Shown here piece after piece: positions 7,676 to 16,239 of a stretch of 28,343 nt of DNA. The DNA is taken from the NCBI GenBank assembly GCA_023415835.1, contig JAEZJK010000103.1, positions 1 through 28,343 of the forward strand, given 5' to 3'. A program made the position numbers and the translations under genes. A model generated the notes under the pieces. That model was not told the DNA's origin. It made no database searches and saw nothing but the letters and a program-made list of their open reading frames with translations. The stretch is from Bacillota bacterium. Its GTDB lineage: Bacteria > Bacillota > UBA4882 > UBA8346. The first letter of the stretch is position 1, and each line of letters begins with the position of its first letter.

Positions 7676-8459
7676 AATCATTAAATACCTGCAGGTGGCG
7701 GAGACTAGTATCAATAGCGCCTTTGTTTATTGGTTAAATATTTTGTTGGGTTCATTTTTTTTAGTACTGATTCTCTTTATTTTTCTGCAACTCTGGGAAA
7801 CAGTGGCTACCAAAAACCCATCCTTGGAAGGCTATTCGGTCAACCAATTAATCTGGTACTATGTGGCCGCCGAATTGGTGATTTTAACTAAGAGTGATGT
7901 TTTTCAAAACCTAAATAATGAGATCCGAGGCGGAAATATCGCTTACCAGCTAAATAAACCCTATAGTTATATCCTATATCAGCTTTCCGATGGTTTTGGC
8001 CAGATAGCGGTCAGGCTAATGATAAATCTACCCATCGGTTTAATTATGGGGTTTTGCTTGGTAGGACAGTTGGAAGGTTTCCGTTGGATTGCATTGCCTG
8101 TAGTGTTACTCTCGTTTGGGCTCGGTGTCTTATTAAACTTTTTTATGGAAGCGGCGATCGGAATTACAGCATTTTGGACCGAGGATAATACAGCGTTTTA
8201 TTGGATCTTTCAAAAACTGGCTTTTATGTTGGGTCTCTTTTTACCATTGGAGTTTTTACCGGAGGTTATCAAAAAAGTCGCTGTTTACCTCCCTTTTTCT
8301 TATATTGCTTATGCTCCGGCCCATTTATTGACCAAGTTTTCAACCGAGGCGATGCTGCAAATCATACCGATTCAACTGTTTTATATGGTGTTTTTTGCAT
8401 TTGCAACCAGCCTACTATATGGAAAAGGGGTGAAAAAGCTTAATGTTAACGGAGGCTAA
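7659..8459 (+). CDS. ABC-2 type exporter, permease subunit (COG4587-like)
   Basis: 266 residues with about six membrane helices (for example WLNILLGSFFLVLILFIFLQLW, LPVVLLSFGLGVLLNFFMEAAI and a C-terminal helix). GTG at 7659 lies inside the end of the ATPase gene with AAGGCGG just upstream; GTG at 7668 is an alternative giving three fewer residues. The short motif EIRGGNIAYQLNKPYSY is typical of this permease group. It forms the transmembrane channel with the following subunit. Substrate not deducible. Confidence 0.85.
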   Translation: MKSVRKIIKYLQVAETSINSAFVYWLNILLGSFFLVLILFIFLQLWETVATKNPSLEGYSVNQLIWYYVAAELVILTKSDVFQNLNNEIRGGNIAYQLNKPYSYILYQLSDGFGQIAVRLMINLPIGLIMGFCLVGQLEGFRWIALPVVLLSFGLGVLLNFFMEAAIGITAFWTEDNTAFYWIFQKLAFMLGLFLPLEFLPEVIKKVAVYLPFSYIAYAPAHLLTKFSTEAMLQIIPIQLFYMVFFAFATSLLYGKGVKKLNVNGG

Positions 8460-9240
8460 AAAACATCTAAAATTGATTGGGCTTTATTTTAAATACAATT
8501 TGGCGGCGGCGATGGAATACCGGATCGCTTTCTGGATGCAGGTGATCGGGATGGCTTTGAATAATGTTTTTTTCCTCTTTTTTTGGTGGATCATCTTTCA
8601 AAGAGTAACGGATCTGGGAGGCTATCAATATCAAGATATCATGGCGATTTGGGCCTTGGCCGCTTCGACCTTTGGGTTTCTTCATATTTGCTTCGGCAAT
8701 GTCCGGAGGCTTTCCGGGATCATTATCAATGGTGAGTTAGACCAATATTTACTACAGCCCAAGGATGTGATGATCAATGTTCACTGTTCCAGGATGATCG
8801 TTTCGGCTTGGGGTGATTTTTTTTACGGATATATCTTGTTTTTTGTGGTTAACGGGTTCGCACCGATTAAGCTCCTACTATTCTCATTATTTGTCGTCGC
8901 CGGTGGTTTGTTGATGGGGGCGGTAATGATTAGCGCCGACACTCTGACATTTTTTATCGGCAATTCTTCCTCCGTTACCAGACTGGTCACTGAGTTTATC
9001 TTAAATTTTTCGTTATATCCGGATAGCATCTTCCGGCAACAAGTGAAATGGATTATTTATACCCTTTTACCCACCGGTTTTATGGTCTTTATACCGTATC
9101 GAATTTTACAGGTCTTCAGCTGGTCCGGGTTAATGGGATTATTGGCTTTTGATGCGGTATATATCTTGATTGCTTATTTGTTTTTTCAAAAAGGGCTTAA
9201 ACGTTATGAATCGGGAAATTTAATTACAACTAAGTTATGA
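8443..9240 (+). CDS. ABC-2 type exporter, permease subunit (COG3694/DUF990-like)
   Basis: 265 residues, about six predicted helices. ATG at 8443 overlaps the end of the previous gene by 17 nt, with AAAAGGGG about ten bases upstream. The sequences IINGELDQYLLQPKDVMINV and YPDSIFRQQVKWIIYTLLPTGF match the DUF990-type permease partner of COG4586/COG4587 systems. It closes the three-gene operon; the next gene is convergent. Confidence 0.87.
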   Translation: MLTEAKKHLKLIGLYFKYNLAAAMEYRIAFWMQVIGMALNNVFFLFFWWIIFQRVTDLGGYQYQDIMAIWALAASTFGFLHICFGNVRRLSGIIINGELDQYLLQPKDVMINVHCSRMIVSAWGDFFYGYILFFVVNGFAPIKLLLFSLFVVAGGLLMGAVMISADTLTFFIGNSSSVTRLVTEFILNFSLYPDSIFRQQVKWIIYTLLPTGFMVFIPYRILQVFSWSGLMGLLAFDAVYILIAYLFFQKGLKRYESGNLITTKL

Positions 9241-9267
9241 GCTTCTGGTACGAAAAGGAGGCTCATG

Positions 9268-9606
9268 TTAACGCCGGAACAGGCTGCTCAATAAAATAAT
9301 GATAATCATCGGCAGTATGATAAAGAAAAGAAACGGTAAAGCCATCAAAGTCACAGCAATAATTAATAAACCCAGCGGTAACCAGTTCAAGAACCCTCCT
9401 GGCAGCTTAACGCGCCGGACATAGACCCGCTTGTGGGGATCCCGGTACTCATATTCGGAATAATTCCGGTGATCTTGTTTCTCCTCTCCGACGTCTATGG
9501 TTATCCCCTTGAATTTTTCCCGTTCTTCCGGAGGCAGGACCTGGACCTGTCCATCTTCTTGCTCGGCGCCGGGGTGGGATGAATTATGGCCATTATCATT
9601 ATCCAT
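9268..9606 (-). CDS. Small membrane protein with acidic soluble N-terminus
   Basis: 112 residues; ATG at 9606-9604 with GAGGAG upstream on the minus strand (complement of 9615-9620). Residues 1-70 are hydrophilic and charged (QEDGQVQVLPPEEREKF, then HRNYSEYEYRDPHKRVYVRR). Residues about 72-110 hold two adjacent hydrophobic segments (NWLPLGLLIIAVTLMALPF, FFIILPMIIIILLSSLF), likely a hairpin anchor. No family recognised and no catalytic motif. It is convergent with the ABC operon (27-base gap) and divergent from the ROK kinase. Confidence 0.7.
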   Translation of the reverse strand: MDNDNGHNSSHPGAEQEDGQVQVLPPEEREKFKGITIDVGEEKQDHRNYSEYEYRDPHKRVYVRRVKLPGGFLNWLPLGLLIIAVTLMALPFLFFIILPMIIIILLSSLFRR

Positions 9607-9693
9607 TTGAATGTCTCCTCGATATTTGTAAGAACAACATTAGCCTAATTATAAGTTAGTTTTGCCTGGAGGTCAAATTTGGCGAAAGCGCCG

Positions 9694-9722
9694 CTTCCAA
9701 ATTGGGCGATTTATTATATAAT
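9694..9722 (+). promoter_or_regulatory. Probable promoter of the ROK kinase gene
   Basis: A perfect TATAAT (9717-9722) lies 17 bases after a poor -35 (CTTCCA, 9694-9699), 45 bases ahead of the start codon at 9768. Confidence 0.5.
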
Positions 9723-9767
9723 GTCCTTAAGGTTTTTTTCTATATACTCCTTCATGAGGTGATAACC

Positions 9768-10652
9768 ATGGACAAAATCGGGATTGACCTGGGTGGGACC
9801 AAAATTGAGCTCGTTATTCTCAATAAAGGTCAGCAGGAAATTTATAGGAAAAGGATACCTACCCAACAGGAGAATGGTTATCAAGCAATCCTTGGTAAAA
9901 TTGAACAGCTTTATCAGGAAGCCCTTTCTGCTATCAATCACCAATCCCATACCCTCGGTATGGGCATCCCCGGCGCTATTTCTGCTAAGACCCGTTTGGT
10001 CAAAAACGCCAATACTCAATGTTTGAACGGAAAACCATTGAAAGAAGATATTGAAGCACTCCTGAAACATCCGGTGGCGGTACAGAACGACGCTAACTGT
10101 TTTACTCTGGCTGAAGCATTATTGGGAGCCGGAAGGGGCAAGCGGATCGTTTTCGGGGTGATTATGGGGACCGGTTGCGGCGGCGGGATCGCCATTGACG
10201 GAAGGGTCCATTCCGGGATGCAAGGGATTGCCGGGGAATGGGGGCATATCCAGATCGATCCGGCCGGACCTAAGTGCTACTGCGGGAAACGGGGTTGTGT
10301 CGAGACCTATATCAGCGGCGGTGGATTGCAAAAAATCTATCAAGGGCGGTTTGGGGAATCAGTATCGGTCCAGGAAATTGTGGCGGGTTTTCGCAACTGC
10401 GAACCGAGTGCAAGTATGGTTTTTAATGAATTCTTAGGGCATTTCGGGATTGCGCTTTCAAATGTCATTGATATCCTCGACCCGGATATTGTAGTACTCG
10501 GGGGCGGTTTATCGAATATTGAAGAACTTTACACCCTTGGCAGAGAGGAAGTAAGCAAGCTGATCTTCTCAGACGGGCTGGAGACCCCGATAGTTAAAAA
10601 TAAACTTGGAGACTCAGCTGGGGTCTTAGGTGCGGCTATGATTGGTATTTAG
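9768..10652 (+). CDS. ROK-family sugar kinase (glucokinase/fructokinase type)
   Basis: 294 residues from ATG at 9768, chosen because GAGGTGAT (9755-9762) precedes it and the protein then starts directly with the phosphate-binding loop (MDKIGIDLGGTKIEL); a longer frame back to 9702 has no support. ROK signatures follow: GMGIPGAIS, VQNDANCFTLAEA with the catalytic Asp, MGTGCGGGIAIDG, GEWGHIQID, and the zinc motif CYCGKRGCVETY. It should phosphorylate a hexose (glucose, fructose or an amino sugar) with ATP in the cytoplasm. The Mak-like GEWGH segment makes fructokinase or N-acetylhexosamine kinase reasonable alternatives to glucokinase. The stop overlaps the convergent esterase stop by 4 nt. Confidence 0.9.
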   Translation: MDKIGIDLGGTKIELVILNKGQQEIYRKRIPTQQENGYQAILGKIEQLYQEALSAINHQSHTLGMGIPGAISAKTRLVKNANTQCLNGKPLKEDIEALLKHPVAVQNDANCFTLAEALLGAGRGKRIVFGVIMGTGCGGGIAIDGRVHSGMQGIAGEWGHIQIDPAGPKCYCGKRGCVETYISGGGLQKIYQGRFGESVSVQEIVAGFRNCEPSASMVFNEFLGHFGIALSNVIDILDPDIVVLGGGLSNIEELYTLGREEVSKLIFSDGLETPIVKNKLGDSAGVLGAAMIGI

Positions 10653-11800
10653 CGGATGATGATTCTTTTTAGAAAGGCGGTCAATTCCGCCGCTAGTTTC
10701 GCGTGGGTATCAACTCTGGGGTGGTTAGCGGTGGATGCGTTGAAGGTCAAAGAATATATCTGATGATCGGCGGTTTTTAACTCGGCCACTGCTTCTTCAA
10801 AGGCTGTCCTAAATTCCTCCGACTCATGGTACACCGTCATCCCCCCGATGGCGCAGACAATATGGGAATCAGGATAGGTGACGCGAATGTTCCGTACAAA
10901 TTCGAGATACTTCTCGGTAAAAGCGACAGGGAAAGGGAGCCCCAGGGAATTCGGGTAACCGTAATCATTTTGGCCGAGATTGATTAGGACGATATCCGGT
11001 TTTCTTCCCTGTGCCACATATTCTCCGCTAGTTTTATCCGGATAGAGCTTATCGTATACTTCCGGCATTAGTATCGGGTTCCAGCTGTAACATAAACCGG
11101 TGCCGCTCACAGCAATGTTGAAATGCTCGGCATTTAGGCTTCGGGCGGTAATAGCGGCATAAGACAGATAGTTATTGTGGGTTGACGAATCTTCATACTG
11201 GTCGGCGTTGAGGTCTTCATTGCAAGCGCCCGCAGTTATGGAATCGCCATAAAACTCGATACGTAGCGGCAGCGGCTCCGGTTTGGAACCGAGAACGGCT
11301 CCTTTCTCTAGGATCAGGCCGCGAAATGAAACGTTTCCGAACATTGCCTCGCTTCGTTTATAAAGGATTAAGTGGTGGGTTCCTTCGGGCAACGTAGCGG
11401 CGAGTAAATAATCTTGCGTAGCCCCTTCTTTGAGCTTAAGAAGTTTAATTGATCCATCAATAATGACATTAAAATAGTTTTGCCCCCAAGCACCGGAGAA
11501 TCTAAAACCGATGTTTTTCCCGGTAAAACTGGTCCGTACCTCGGTTCCTTGCCAGATTAACACAGGCGCTTGTTGATCGTGGTTATCGATTCTTCCAATA
11601 TAATATAATCCGGGATGATCGGGAGTAATGAACCGCCAATCGGTTTTCCCAAGGTCATCCACGATAAATGCTGCAGTTTCCTTGGAAATGTCCTCCCGAT
11701 CATTTTGATGTTGCAGTTCTACGCCCTTGGTACTATTTATCGGGGCGTGATCCCCTAAAGAGGTAATGGGATACAGCCGGGATAGGCGGTATTTTTTCAT
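10649..11800 (-). CDS. CE2-type SGNH esterase (carbohydrate acetylesterase-like)
   Basis: 383 residues; ATG at 11800-11798 after AGGAG on the minus strand. Residues about 60-170 form a jelly-roll-like N-terminal domain (VRTSFTGKNIGFRF, YFNVIIDG, GTHHLILYKRSE), and residues 178-383 an SGNH hydrolase domain: GDSIT with the nucleophile Ser187, HNNYLSYAAITARSL, SGTGLCYSW, LGQNDYG, and a C-terminal HPRVDTH. This two-domain order is that of carbohydrate esterase family 2 (deacetylation of xylan or other glycans). The position of the usual triad Asp, two residues before His360, is Ala; Ser-His dyads are known in CE2. No signal peptide, so it probably acts on imported acetylated oligosaccharides. The GntR gene lies upstream on the same strand. 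Confidence 0.87.
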   Translation of the reverse strand: MKKYRLSRLYPITSLGDHAPINSTKGVELQHQNDREDISKETAAFIVDDLGKTDWRFITPDHPGLYYIGRIDNHDQQAPVLIWQGTEVRTSFTGKNIGFRFSGAWGQNYFNVIIDGSIKLLKLKEGATQDYLLAATLPEGTHHLILYKRSEAMFGNVSFRGLILEKGAVLGSKPEPLPLRIEFYGDSITAGACNEDLNADQYEDSSTHNNYLSYAAITARSLNAEHFNIAVSGTGLCYSWNPILMPEVYDKLYPDKTSGEYVAQGRKPDIVLINLGQNDYGYPNSLGLPFPVAFTEKYLEFVRNIRVTYPDSHIVCAIGGMTVYHESEEFRTAFEEAVAELKTADHQIYSLTFNASTANHPRVDTHAKLAAELTAFLKRIIIR

Positions 11801-11993
11801 CCGTCAGGCTCCTGCTCAAAAGAGATATCAAGCTATCCTAGTTATCATGTGAGCGCAACAATAGCCGGGTAATGATTATTTAGTTGTATATAGTTATATA
11901 TTGTCAGCAAACTGATAAATCATTTAGCTCTAATTCAGATAATTAACACGGATTATTAAATCGCTAATTACCCGGGATCCTCTGGTTCCTTTT

Positions 11994-12680
11994 TTAAGGC
12001 TGCTCATGCTGACGTTCGAAGACTTTTATCACTCTAATCCAGGCGTTTTTAATGTGCTTTTCCGCAATCTCCCTGGCTAACGCGGAGTTATTTTCCCCTA
12101 TGGCTTCAGCTAGTTTTTGGTGTTCCACCAAAGCCTCATTCATTCGGCCTTCATCCGCCAAAGACGACATTCGGAAACGGGTAACCTGGTCAAAAAGATT
12201 ATCCAAGAACCTTTGCAAGTACTCGTTTTCCGATGCCTCATAGATAAGCTGATGGAAGGCGGTATCAATAGCAATGCACCGCTTCAAGTCATTTTGATCG
12301 AGGCATTCAGCTATTTGTTCGGATTGGGACTTTAGCTTTTTAACTTGGTCGGGGCGGATCCTTTCCGCCGCTAATTCAGCTGCCAATCCCTCCAGGATGA
12401 TCCTAATTTGAAAAATATCATCGATTTCCTTTTTGGATTTGATCCCACATACAAATGCGCCCCGCCGTGGCAGGTTAATGATGAGATTTTCCAGTTCAAG
12501 CATACGGATGGCCTCTCGGACCGGGGTACGGCTCACCTTTAAATGATTGGCAATACCGGGTTCAGTTACTTGTTCACCAGGTTCAAGTTTTCCGGAAAGT
12601 ATGGCTTCCCGCAAAAGCTGATAGACCTGTTCCCATAAGGGTTGATAACTCAAGGAATTAATAGGGGGCAGGTTTTTCAT
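11994..12680 (-). CDS. GntR-family regulator, FCD (FadR) subfamily
   Basis: 228 residues from ATG at 12680-12678, preferred over an upstream in-frame ATG because AAGGAGAGG precedes it and the -10 element at 12706-12711 lies inside the longer frame. Residues about 12-75 are the winged helix (LLREAILSGKLEPGEQV, SRTPVREAIRMLE). Residues about 85-215 form the helical FCD ligand domain, with likely metal-binding residues in DTAFHQLIYEA and in the EHQKLAEAI and KHI segments. Such regulators sense small organic acids or sugars. It faces the glutamate synthase operon across 415 bases that hold palindromes of the TGTATACA type often bound by GntR proteins, and it also lies upstream of the esterase gene, so either could be its target. 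Confidence 0.9.
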   Translation of the reverse strand: MKNLPPINSLSYQPLWEQVYQLLREAILSGKLEPGEQVTEPGIANHLKVSRTPVREAIRMLELENLIINLPRRGAFVCGIKSKKEIDDIFQIRIILEGLAAELAAERIRPDQVKKLKSQSEQIAECLDQNDLKRCIAIDTAFHQLIYEASENEYLQRFLDNLFDQVTRFRMSSLADEGRMNEALVEHQKLAEAIGENNSALAREIAEKHIKNAWIRVIKVFERQHEQP

Positions 12681-12705
12681 TAGAATCGTCCTCTCCTTGG
12701 GTATC

Positions 12706-12733
12706 TTTATAATACAATAATACAATTTTTGAA
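12706..12733 (-). promoter_or_regulatory. Putative promoter of the GntR gene with direct repeat
   Basis: On the minus strand TTCAAA (complement of 12728-12733), a 16-base spacer, and TATAAA (complement of 12706-12711). The spacer contains two head-to-tail copies of TTGTATTA, a possible autoregulatory site. Confidence 0.45.
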
Positions 12734-12898
12734 TCTAGTTGGAAAGAAGATTGTAGTATAAATTATAATTATTTAATACCGGCCGCTTCACATTCTGTGA
12801 CCTCTTTGCTAGCGATTGGACACTTCAAATTAATTTTTTAATGATAATAACACTAAATGACTGGTGATTCAATAAAAGTTACAAGCATTGAGGGTAAA

Positions 12899-12946
12899 TA
12901 TACATGTATACCGTATACGGCTATAATCAACGTGTATACATGTATA
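12899..12946 (+). promoter_or_regulatory. Three-palindrome operator array over a promoter
   Basis: TATACATGTATA occurs twice as a perfect 12-bp palindrome (12899-12910 and 12935-12946, centres 36 bp apart), with a third perfect palindrome CCGTATACGG (12911-12920) directly after the first. TATACA at 12899-12904 and TATAAT at 12922-12927 make a sigma-A-like promoter with a 17-base spacer, so the first two palindromes cover its -35 and spacer. A second TATAAT (12943-12948) overlaps the right palindrome. The array is 150 bases upstream of the glutamate synthase operon. A bound repressor would block initiation; the GntR/FCD protein encoded next door is the obvious candidate (inference). Confidence 0.65.
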
Positions 12947-13095
12947 ATGAGCGCTTTTCTATTTATTTTTTAAATTTTTCAGCTTAATATAGTAATAATC
13001 TTTTCTGGGTAAACTAATAAGTCCGGCGCTGAGCTTTTAAGTTGAAACAACAACAGGAGAACAAGCCGACAACTAGATGTCAAGGAGTGATTTTG

Positions 13096-14199
13096 ATGAC
13101 TAAATCATGGAAAGAAGGTAGTACCCGTATCCCGTCAGGATGCGCCATCAGTGGAATTTTGCATCAACAAGGCAAAAGGATCGGCGCTGAACTTATCATT
13201 CGTTCAATAGACAGTATGCGGGAAAGGTCTAACGGATTGGGCGGCGGGTTCGCAGCTTATGGGATCTATCCGGAGTTTGCGGATTTATTTGCGTTGCACA
13301 TTCTATATGAAGATAACACTGTCCGATTAGAAGCGGAGCGAATTATCGAAAAACGTTGCCGGATTACTTTAGCTGAACCGATCCCGGTCCGGAAGGGGAT
13401 GTTTCGACAATCGCCTGAGATTTGGCGTTACTTTGTCCATCCTGAAACCGACAGTGATGAACAAGCGGAAAAACAGCTCATCATGGAACTTGTAATGAGT
13501 ATCAATTCTAATTTGGCCGGATCCTATGTAATCTCAAGCGGTAAAAATATGGGAGTTTTCAAAGGGGCGGCTTACCCGGATCAAATGGCCGAGTTTTACC
13601 GTTTAGATGAGTACCAAGGCTATCTATGGTTGGCTCATGGACGGTTTCCTACCAATACTCCGGGCTGGTGGGGAGGGGCTCATCCCTTTGGCCTGTTGGA
13701 TTACACATTGGTGCATAACGGCGAAGTATCTTCTTATGGATCTAATCGCCGCTATTTGGAGATGTTTGATTATGAAATGACACTGCAAACCGATTCAGAA
13801 GCTATCGCCTATGCGGTGGATCTGTTACACCGGCGTCAGCAGTTGCCCATGGAAGTAGTAGCCGGGATCTTTGCCCCGCCTTTTTGGGAAGAGATTGAGC
13901 GCATGGAACAGCTTGAAAAAGATTTCTTTACTAAGCTGCGGATCACATACGGTAGCCTGCTTTTTAACGGTCCCTTCTCGATTATTGTCGGTTTTAACGG
14001 TGGGATGATGGCGCTTAACGATCGGATAAAACTTCGGTCATTAGCCGCGGGGAAAAAAGATGACTTGCTTTTAGTGGCCAGTGAAGAAGCGGCTCTCCGG
14101 GCAGCCTGTCCCCAATTAGATGAACTATGGTTCCCGGAAGGCGGGGAACCTGTCATCGGCAAGGTTTCTTGTTCACTTAGAAAGGTGGGAGCAGCATGA
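13096..14199 (+). CDS. gltB1: Glutamate synthase, glutamine amidotransferase subunit (split type)
   Basis: 367 residues from ATG at 13096, chosen for the AAGGAG at 13083-13088 and the spacing. It is the class II (Ntn) glutaminase domain that releases ammonia from glutamine for the synthase core encoded next. Visible signs: SGCAISGI with the presumed nucleophile Cys16, HGRFPTNTPGWWGGAHPF, DYTLVHNGEVSSYG and LQTDSEAIAY. The Cys lies 15 residues in, not at position 2, so a short propeptide must be removed if it acts as an N-terminal nucleophile; this is usual in the archaeal-type split enzyme. First gene of the operon; its stop overlaps the next start (ATGA). Confidence 0.92.
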   Translation: MTKSWKEGSTRIPSGCAISGILHQQGKRIGAELIIRSIDSMRERSNGLGGGFAAYGIYPEFADLFALHILYEDNTVRLEAERIIEKRCRITLAEPIPVRKGMFRQSPEIWRYFVHPETDSDEQAEKQLIMELVMSINSNLAGSYVISSGKNMGVFKGAAYPDQMAEFYRLDEYQGYLWLAHGRFPTNTPGWWGGAHPFGLLDYTLVHNGEVSSYGSNRRYLEMFDYEMTLQTDSEAIAYAVDLLHRRQQLPMEVVAGIFAPPFWEEIERMEQLEKDFFTKLRITYGSLLFNGPFSIIVGFNGGMMALNDRIKLRSLAAGKKDDLLLVASEEAALRAACPQLDELWFPEGGEPVIGKVSCSLRKVGAA

Positions 14200-15779
14200 A
14201 TGGCCAAAGTTTTTCCTTAGCCACCAATGAGTTCGTTATAGTCAGGGATGATGAAAAGTGTATCCGATGCCGTGTTTGTGAGCGTCAGTGCGGATTCGAT
14301 GCCCATCATTATGATGAAAAAACCAATCAGGTACAAAGCCTGGATCGAAATTGTGTGGCGTGTCAGCGTTGTGTATTATTTTGCCCAACCGGGTGCTTGA
14401 AGATAAAAAAGAACGACCTTGCATATAAGGATAATAGTTACTGGCAGCCCAGACATATAGTCAACATCACTAAGCAAGCGGAATCAGGCGGAGCTTTATT
14501 GAGCGGGATGGGTAATGATTTTCAATATCCTGTATATTTCGACCATATGTTGATCAATGCCAGTCAGGTAACTAATCCGCCCATCGATCCGTTGCGGGAA
14601 CCGATGGAAACCCGGACTTACCTGGGAGCCAAACCGGATCGGCTAGAGGTGGTAAAAAAAGGTGGTTCTTACCAGGCGACGGACAAAACCACAATCGACC
14701 GGGACGGCTTAAAAACCCAGCGGCCGGGTAACGATTACCCCCTAACTCCACCGGTTATGCTGGAGACGCCGTTGCTTTTTTCCGCAATGTCGTTCGGCTC
14801 GATCAGTAAACCTGTTTGTACGGCTATGGCCCGGGCCGCTAAGGAATGCGGGATTCTCTGTAACACCGGAGAAGGTGGTTTTCATGAAGATCTACGGGAA
14901 TACGGTTCGAATACCATTGTCCAAGTGGCTTCAGGACGGTTCGGGGTCGACCCTGATTATCTTAATTGCGGTCGGATAATTGAGATTAAAATCGGTCAAG
15001 GGGCAAAACCGGGGATCGGAGGCCACTTACCCGGGGAGAAAGTAACTGAATCCATCTCCAGGACCCGGATGATTCCGGTAGGATCAGATGCGATCTCTCC
15101 CGCTCCGCATCATGATATTTATTCCATTGAGGATCTACGTCAATTGATCTTCACTTTAAAGGAAGCTACCGACTACCAAAAGCCGATCTCCGTCAAAATT
15201 TCGGCAGTGCACAACATCGCGGCCATCGCTACCGGGGTCGCCCGTGCCGGAGCTGATATCATCGCTATTGACGGTTTTCGAGGCGGAACCGGGGCGGCTC
15301 CAACCATGATCCGGAATAATGTAGGCATTCCCATCGAAATCGCCCTGGCCGTCGTGGATGAAAGGCTTCGGAGCGAAGGGATCAGGCATCAGGTATCAGT
15401 GATTGCCGCTGGCGGCTTTCGGTGCAGCGCGGATGTGGTAAAAGCCATCGCCCTTGGCGCCGACGCGGTATATATCGGTACCGCCGCCCTGCTGGCTATC
15501 GGTTGCCGCCTTTGCCAACAATGTTATACCGGAAAATGCAGTTGGGGAATTACTACCCAGGATCCCTATAAAACCAGAAGGGTTAATCCGGATATTGCCG
15601 CAGAGAGGTTACAGAACCTAATTCATGGTTGGACACATGAGATTAAAGAGATGATGGGCGGTATGGGAATTAACTCCATCGAAAGCTTACGCGGTAACCG
15701 TCTGCATTTATGCGGCGTCGGCCTTAACTCGGTGGAGCTGGAACAACTGGGCATCAAACATGCCGGAGAGGGGATGTAA
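14196..15779 (+). CDS. gltB2: Glutamate synthase, FMN/Fe-S catalytic core (split type)
   Basis: 527 residues; ATG at 14196 in an ATGA overlap after AGGTGGGAG. The N-terminus carries two [4Fe-4S] motifs, C22-C25-C28-C32 and C53-C56-C59-C63. From about residue 150 the FMN-binding TIM barrel of glutamate synthase follows (PLLFSAMSFGSISKPV, CNTGEGGFHEDLREYG, KIGQGAKPGIGGHLPG, DAIDGFRGG-like segment IIAIDGFRGGTGAAP, GADAVYIGTAALLAIGC), and then the cluster-binding CRLCQQCYTGKCSWGITTQDP. It reductively transfers ammonia to 2-oxoglutarate, forming glutamate. The ferredoxin head indicates electrons arrive through Fe-S proteins. Confidence 0.95.
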   Translation: MNGQSFSLATNEFVIVRDDEKCIRCRVCERQCGFDAHHYDEKTNQVQSLDRNCVACQRCVLFCPTGCLKIKKNDLAYKDNSYWQPRHIVNITKQAESGGALLSGMGNDFQYPVYFDHMLINASQVTNPPIDPLREPMETRTYLGAKPDRLEVVKKGGSYQATDKTTIDRDGLKTQRPGNDYPLTPPVMLETPLLFSAMSFGSISKPVCTAMARAAKECGILCNTGEGGFHEDLREYGSNTIVQVASGRFGVDPDYLNCGRIIEIKIGQGAKPGIGGHLPGEKVTESISRTRMIPVGSDAISPAPHHDIYSIEDLRQLIFTLKEATDYQKPISVKISAVHNIAAIATGVARAGADIIAIDGFRGGTGAAPTMIRNNVGIPIEIALAVVDERLRSEGIRHQVSVIAAGGFRCSADVVKAIALGADAVYIGTAALLAIGCRLCQQCYTGKCSWGITTQDPYKTRRVNPDIAAERLQNLIHGWTHEIKEMMGGMGINSIESLRGNRLHLCGVGLNSVELEQLGIKHAGEGM

Positions 15780-15782
15780 ACA

Positions 15783-16238
15783 GTGCGTAAAGTTTATGCC
15801 ATCGAGAAAAACTGTATTAATTGCCACTTATGTGAATTTTATTGCCGGTTGGCCCATTCCGGTTATGATGATCTCGTTGAACTCTATCACGCTACTAAGG
15901 GAGAGGTTTCTCCCGCCAGAATCAAGGTGCAAGAGAAACTGCCTCACTCCTTCGGCGTCCAGTGCCGGCATTGTGATGAACCGGAATGTGTCCGGGCCTG
16001 TATTTCCGGGGCGATGTCTAAAGACCCGGCAACGGGCATAGTAAGTTGTGAGGGAAATAAATGTGTCGGGTGTTGGAGTTGCGTTTTGGCCTGTCCCAAC
16101 AGCGCGGTTCACCCCGGATACATCCATGGCAAAAAAACAGCTGTCAAATGCGATTTATGTAAGGATTTAGATAGTCCTTCCTGTGTAGGACATTGTCCTA
16201 ATCGCGCTTTGGTTTTTATCGAAAGGAAGGAGGTTTAA
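15783..16238 (+). CDS. Four-cluster polyferredoxin of the glutamate synthase complex
   Basis: 151 residues; GTG at 15783 just after the previous stop, with GAGGGGATG overlapping that gene's end. Sixteen cysteines form four [4Fe-4S] motifs: C11-C14-C17-C21, C61-C64-C69-C73, C94-C97-C100-C104 and C123-C126-C134-C138. The layout is that of HycB/CooF-type electron-transfer subunits. Placed between the synthase core and the FAD oxidoreductase, it most likely wires electrons from NAD(P)H or an external ferredoxin to the core. No export signal. Confidence 0.92.
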   Translation: MRKVYAIEKNCINCHLCEFYCRLAHSGYDDLVELYHATKGEVSPARIKVQEKLPHSFGVQCRHCDEPECVRACISGAMSKDPATGIVSCEGNKCVGCWSCVLACPNSAVHPGYIHGKKTAVKCDLCKDLDSPSCVGHCPNRALVFIERKEV

Positions 16239-16239
16239 A

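Larger units (their letters stand above)
12681..13095. other. Divergent control region between GntR and glutamate synthase genes
   Basis: 415 bases of AT-rich DNA holding the GntR promoter (12706-12733) and the palindrome array (12899-12946). The segment 12950-13040 forms an AT-rich leader without a clear hairpin. A longer in-frame TTG start at 13042 for the next gene is not used in this annotation. Confidence 0.6.

Noticed and set aside
9702..9767. N-terminal extension of the ROK kinase
   Set aside because: It overlaps the promoter -10 (9717-9722) and lacks a ribosome binding site, while ATG 9768 has one and yields the canonical DLGGTK start.
13042..13095. TTG-initiated extension of the amidotransferase
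   Set aside because: AAGGAG at 13083-13088 with ATG at 13096 is far better placed, and the extension has low-complexity QQQ sequence.
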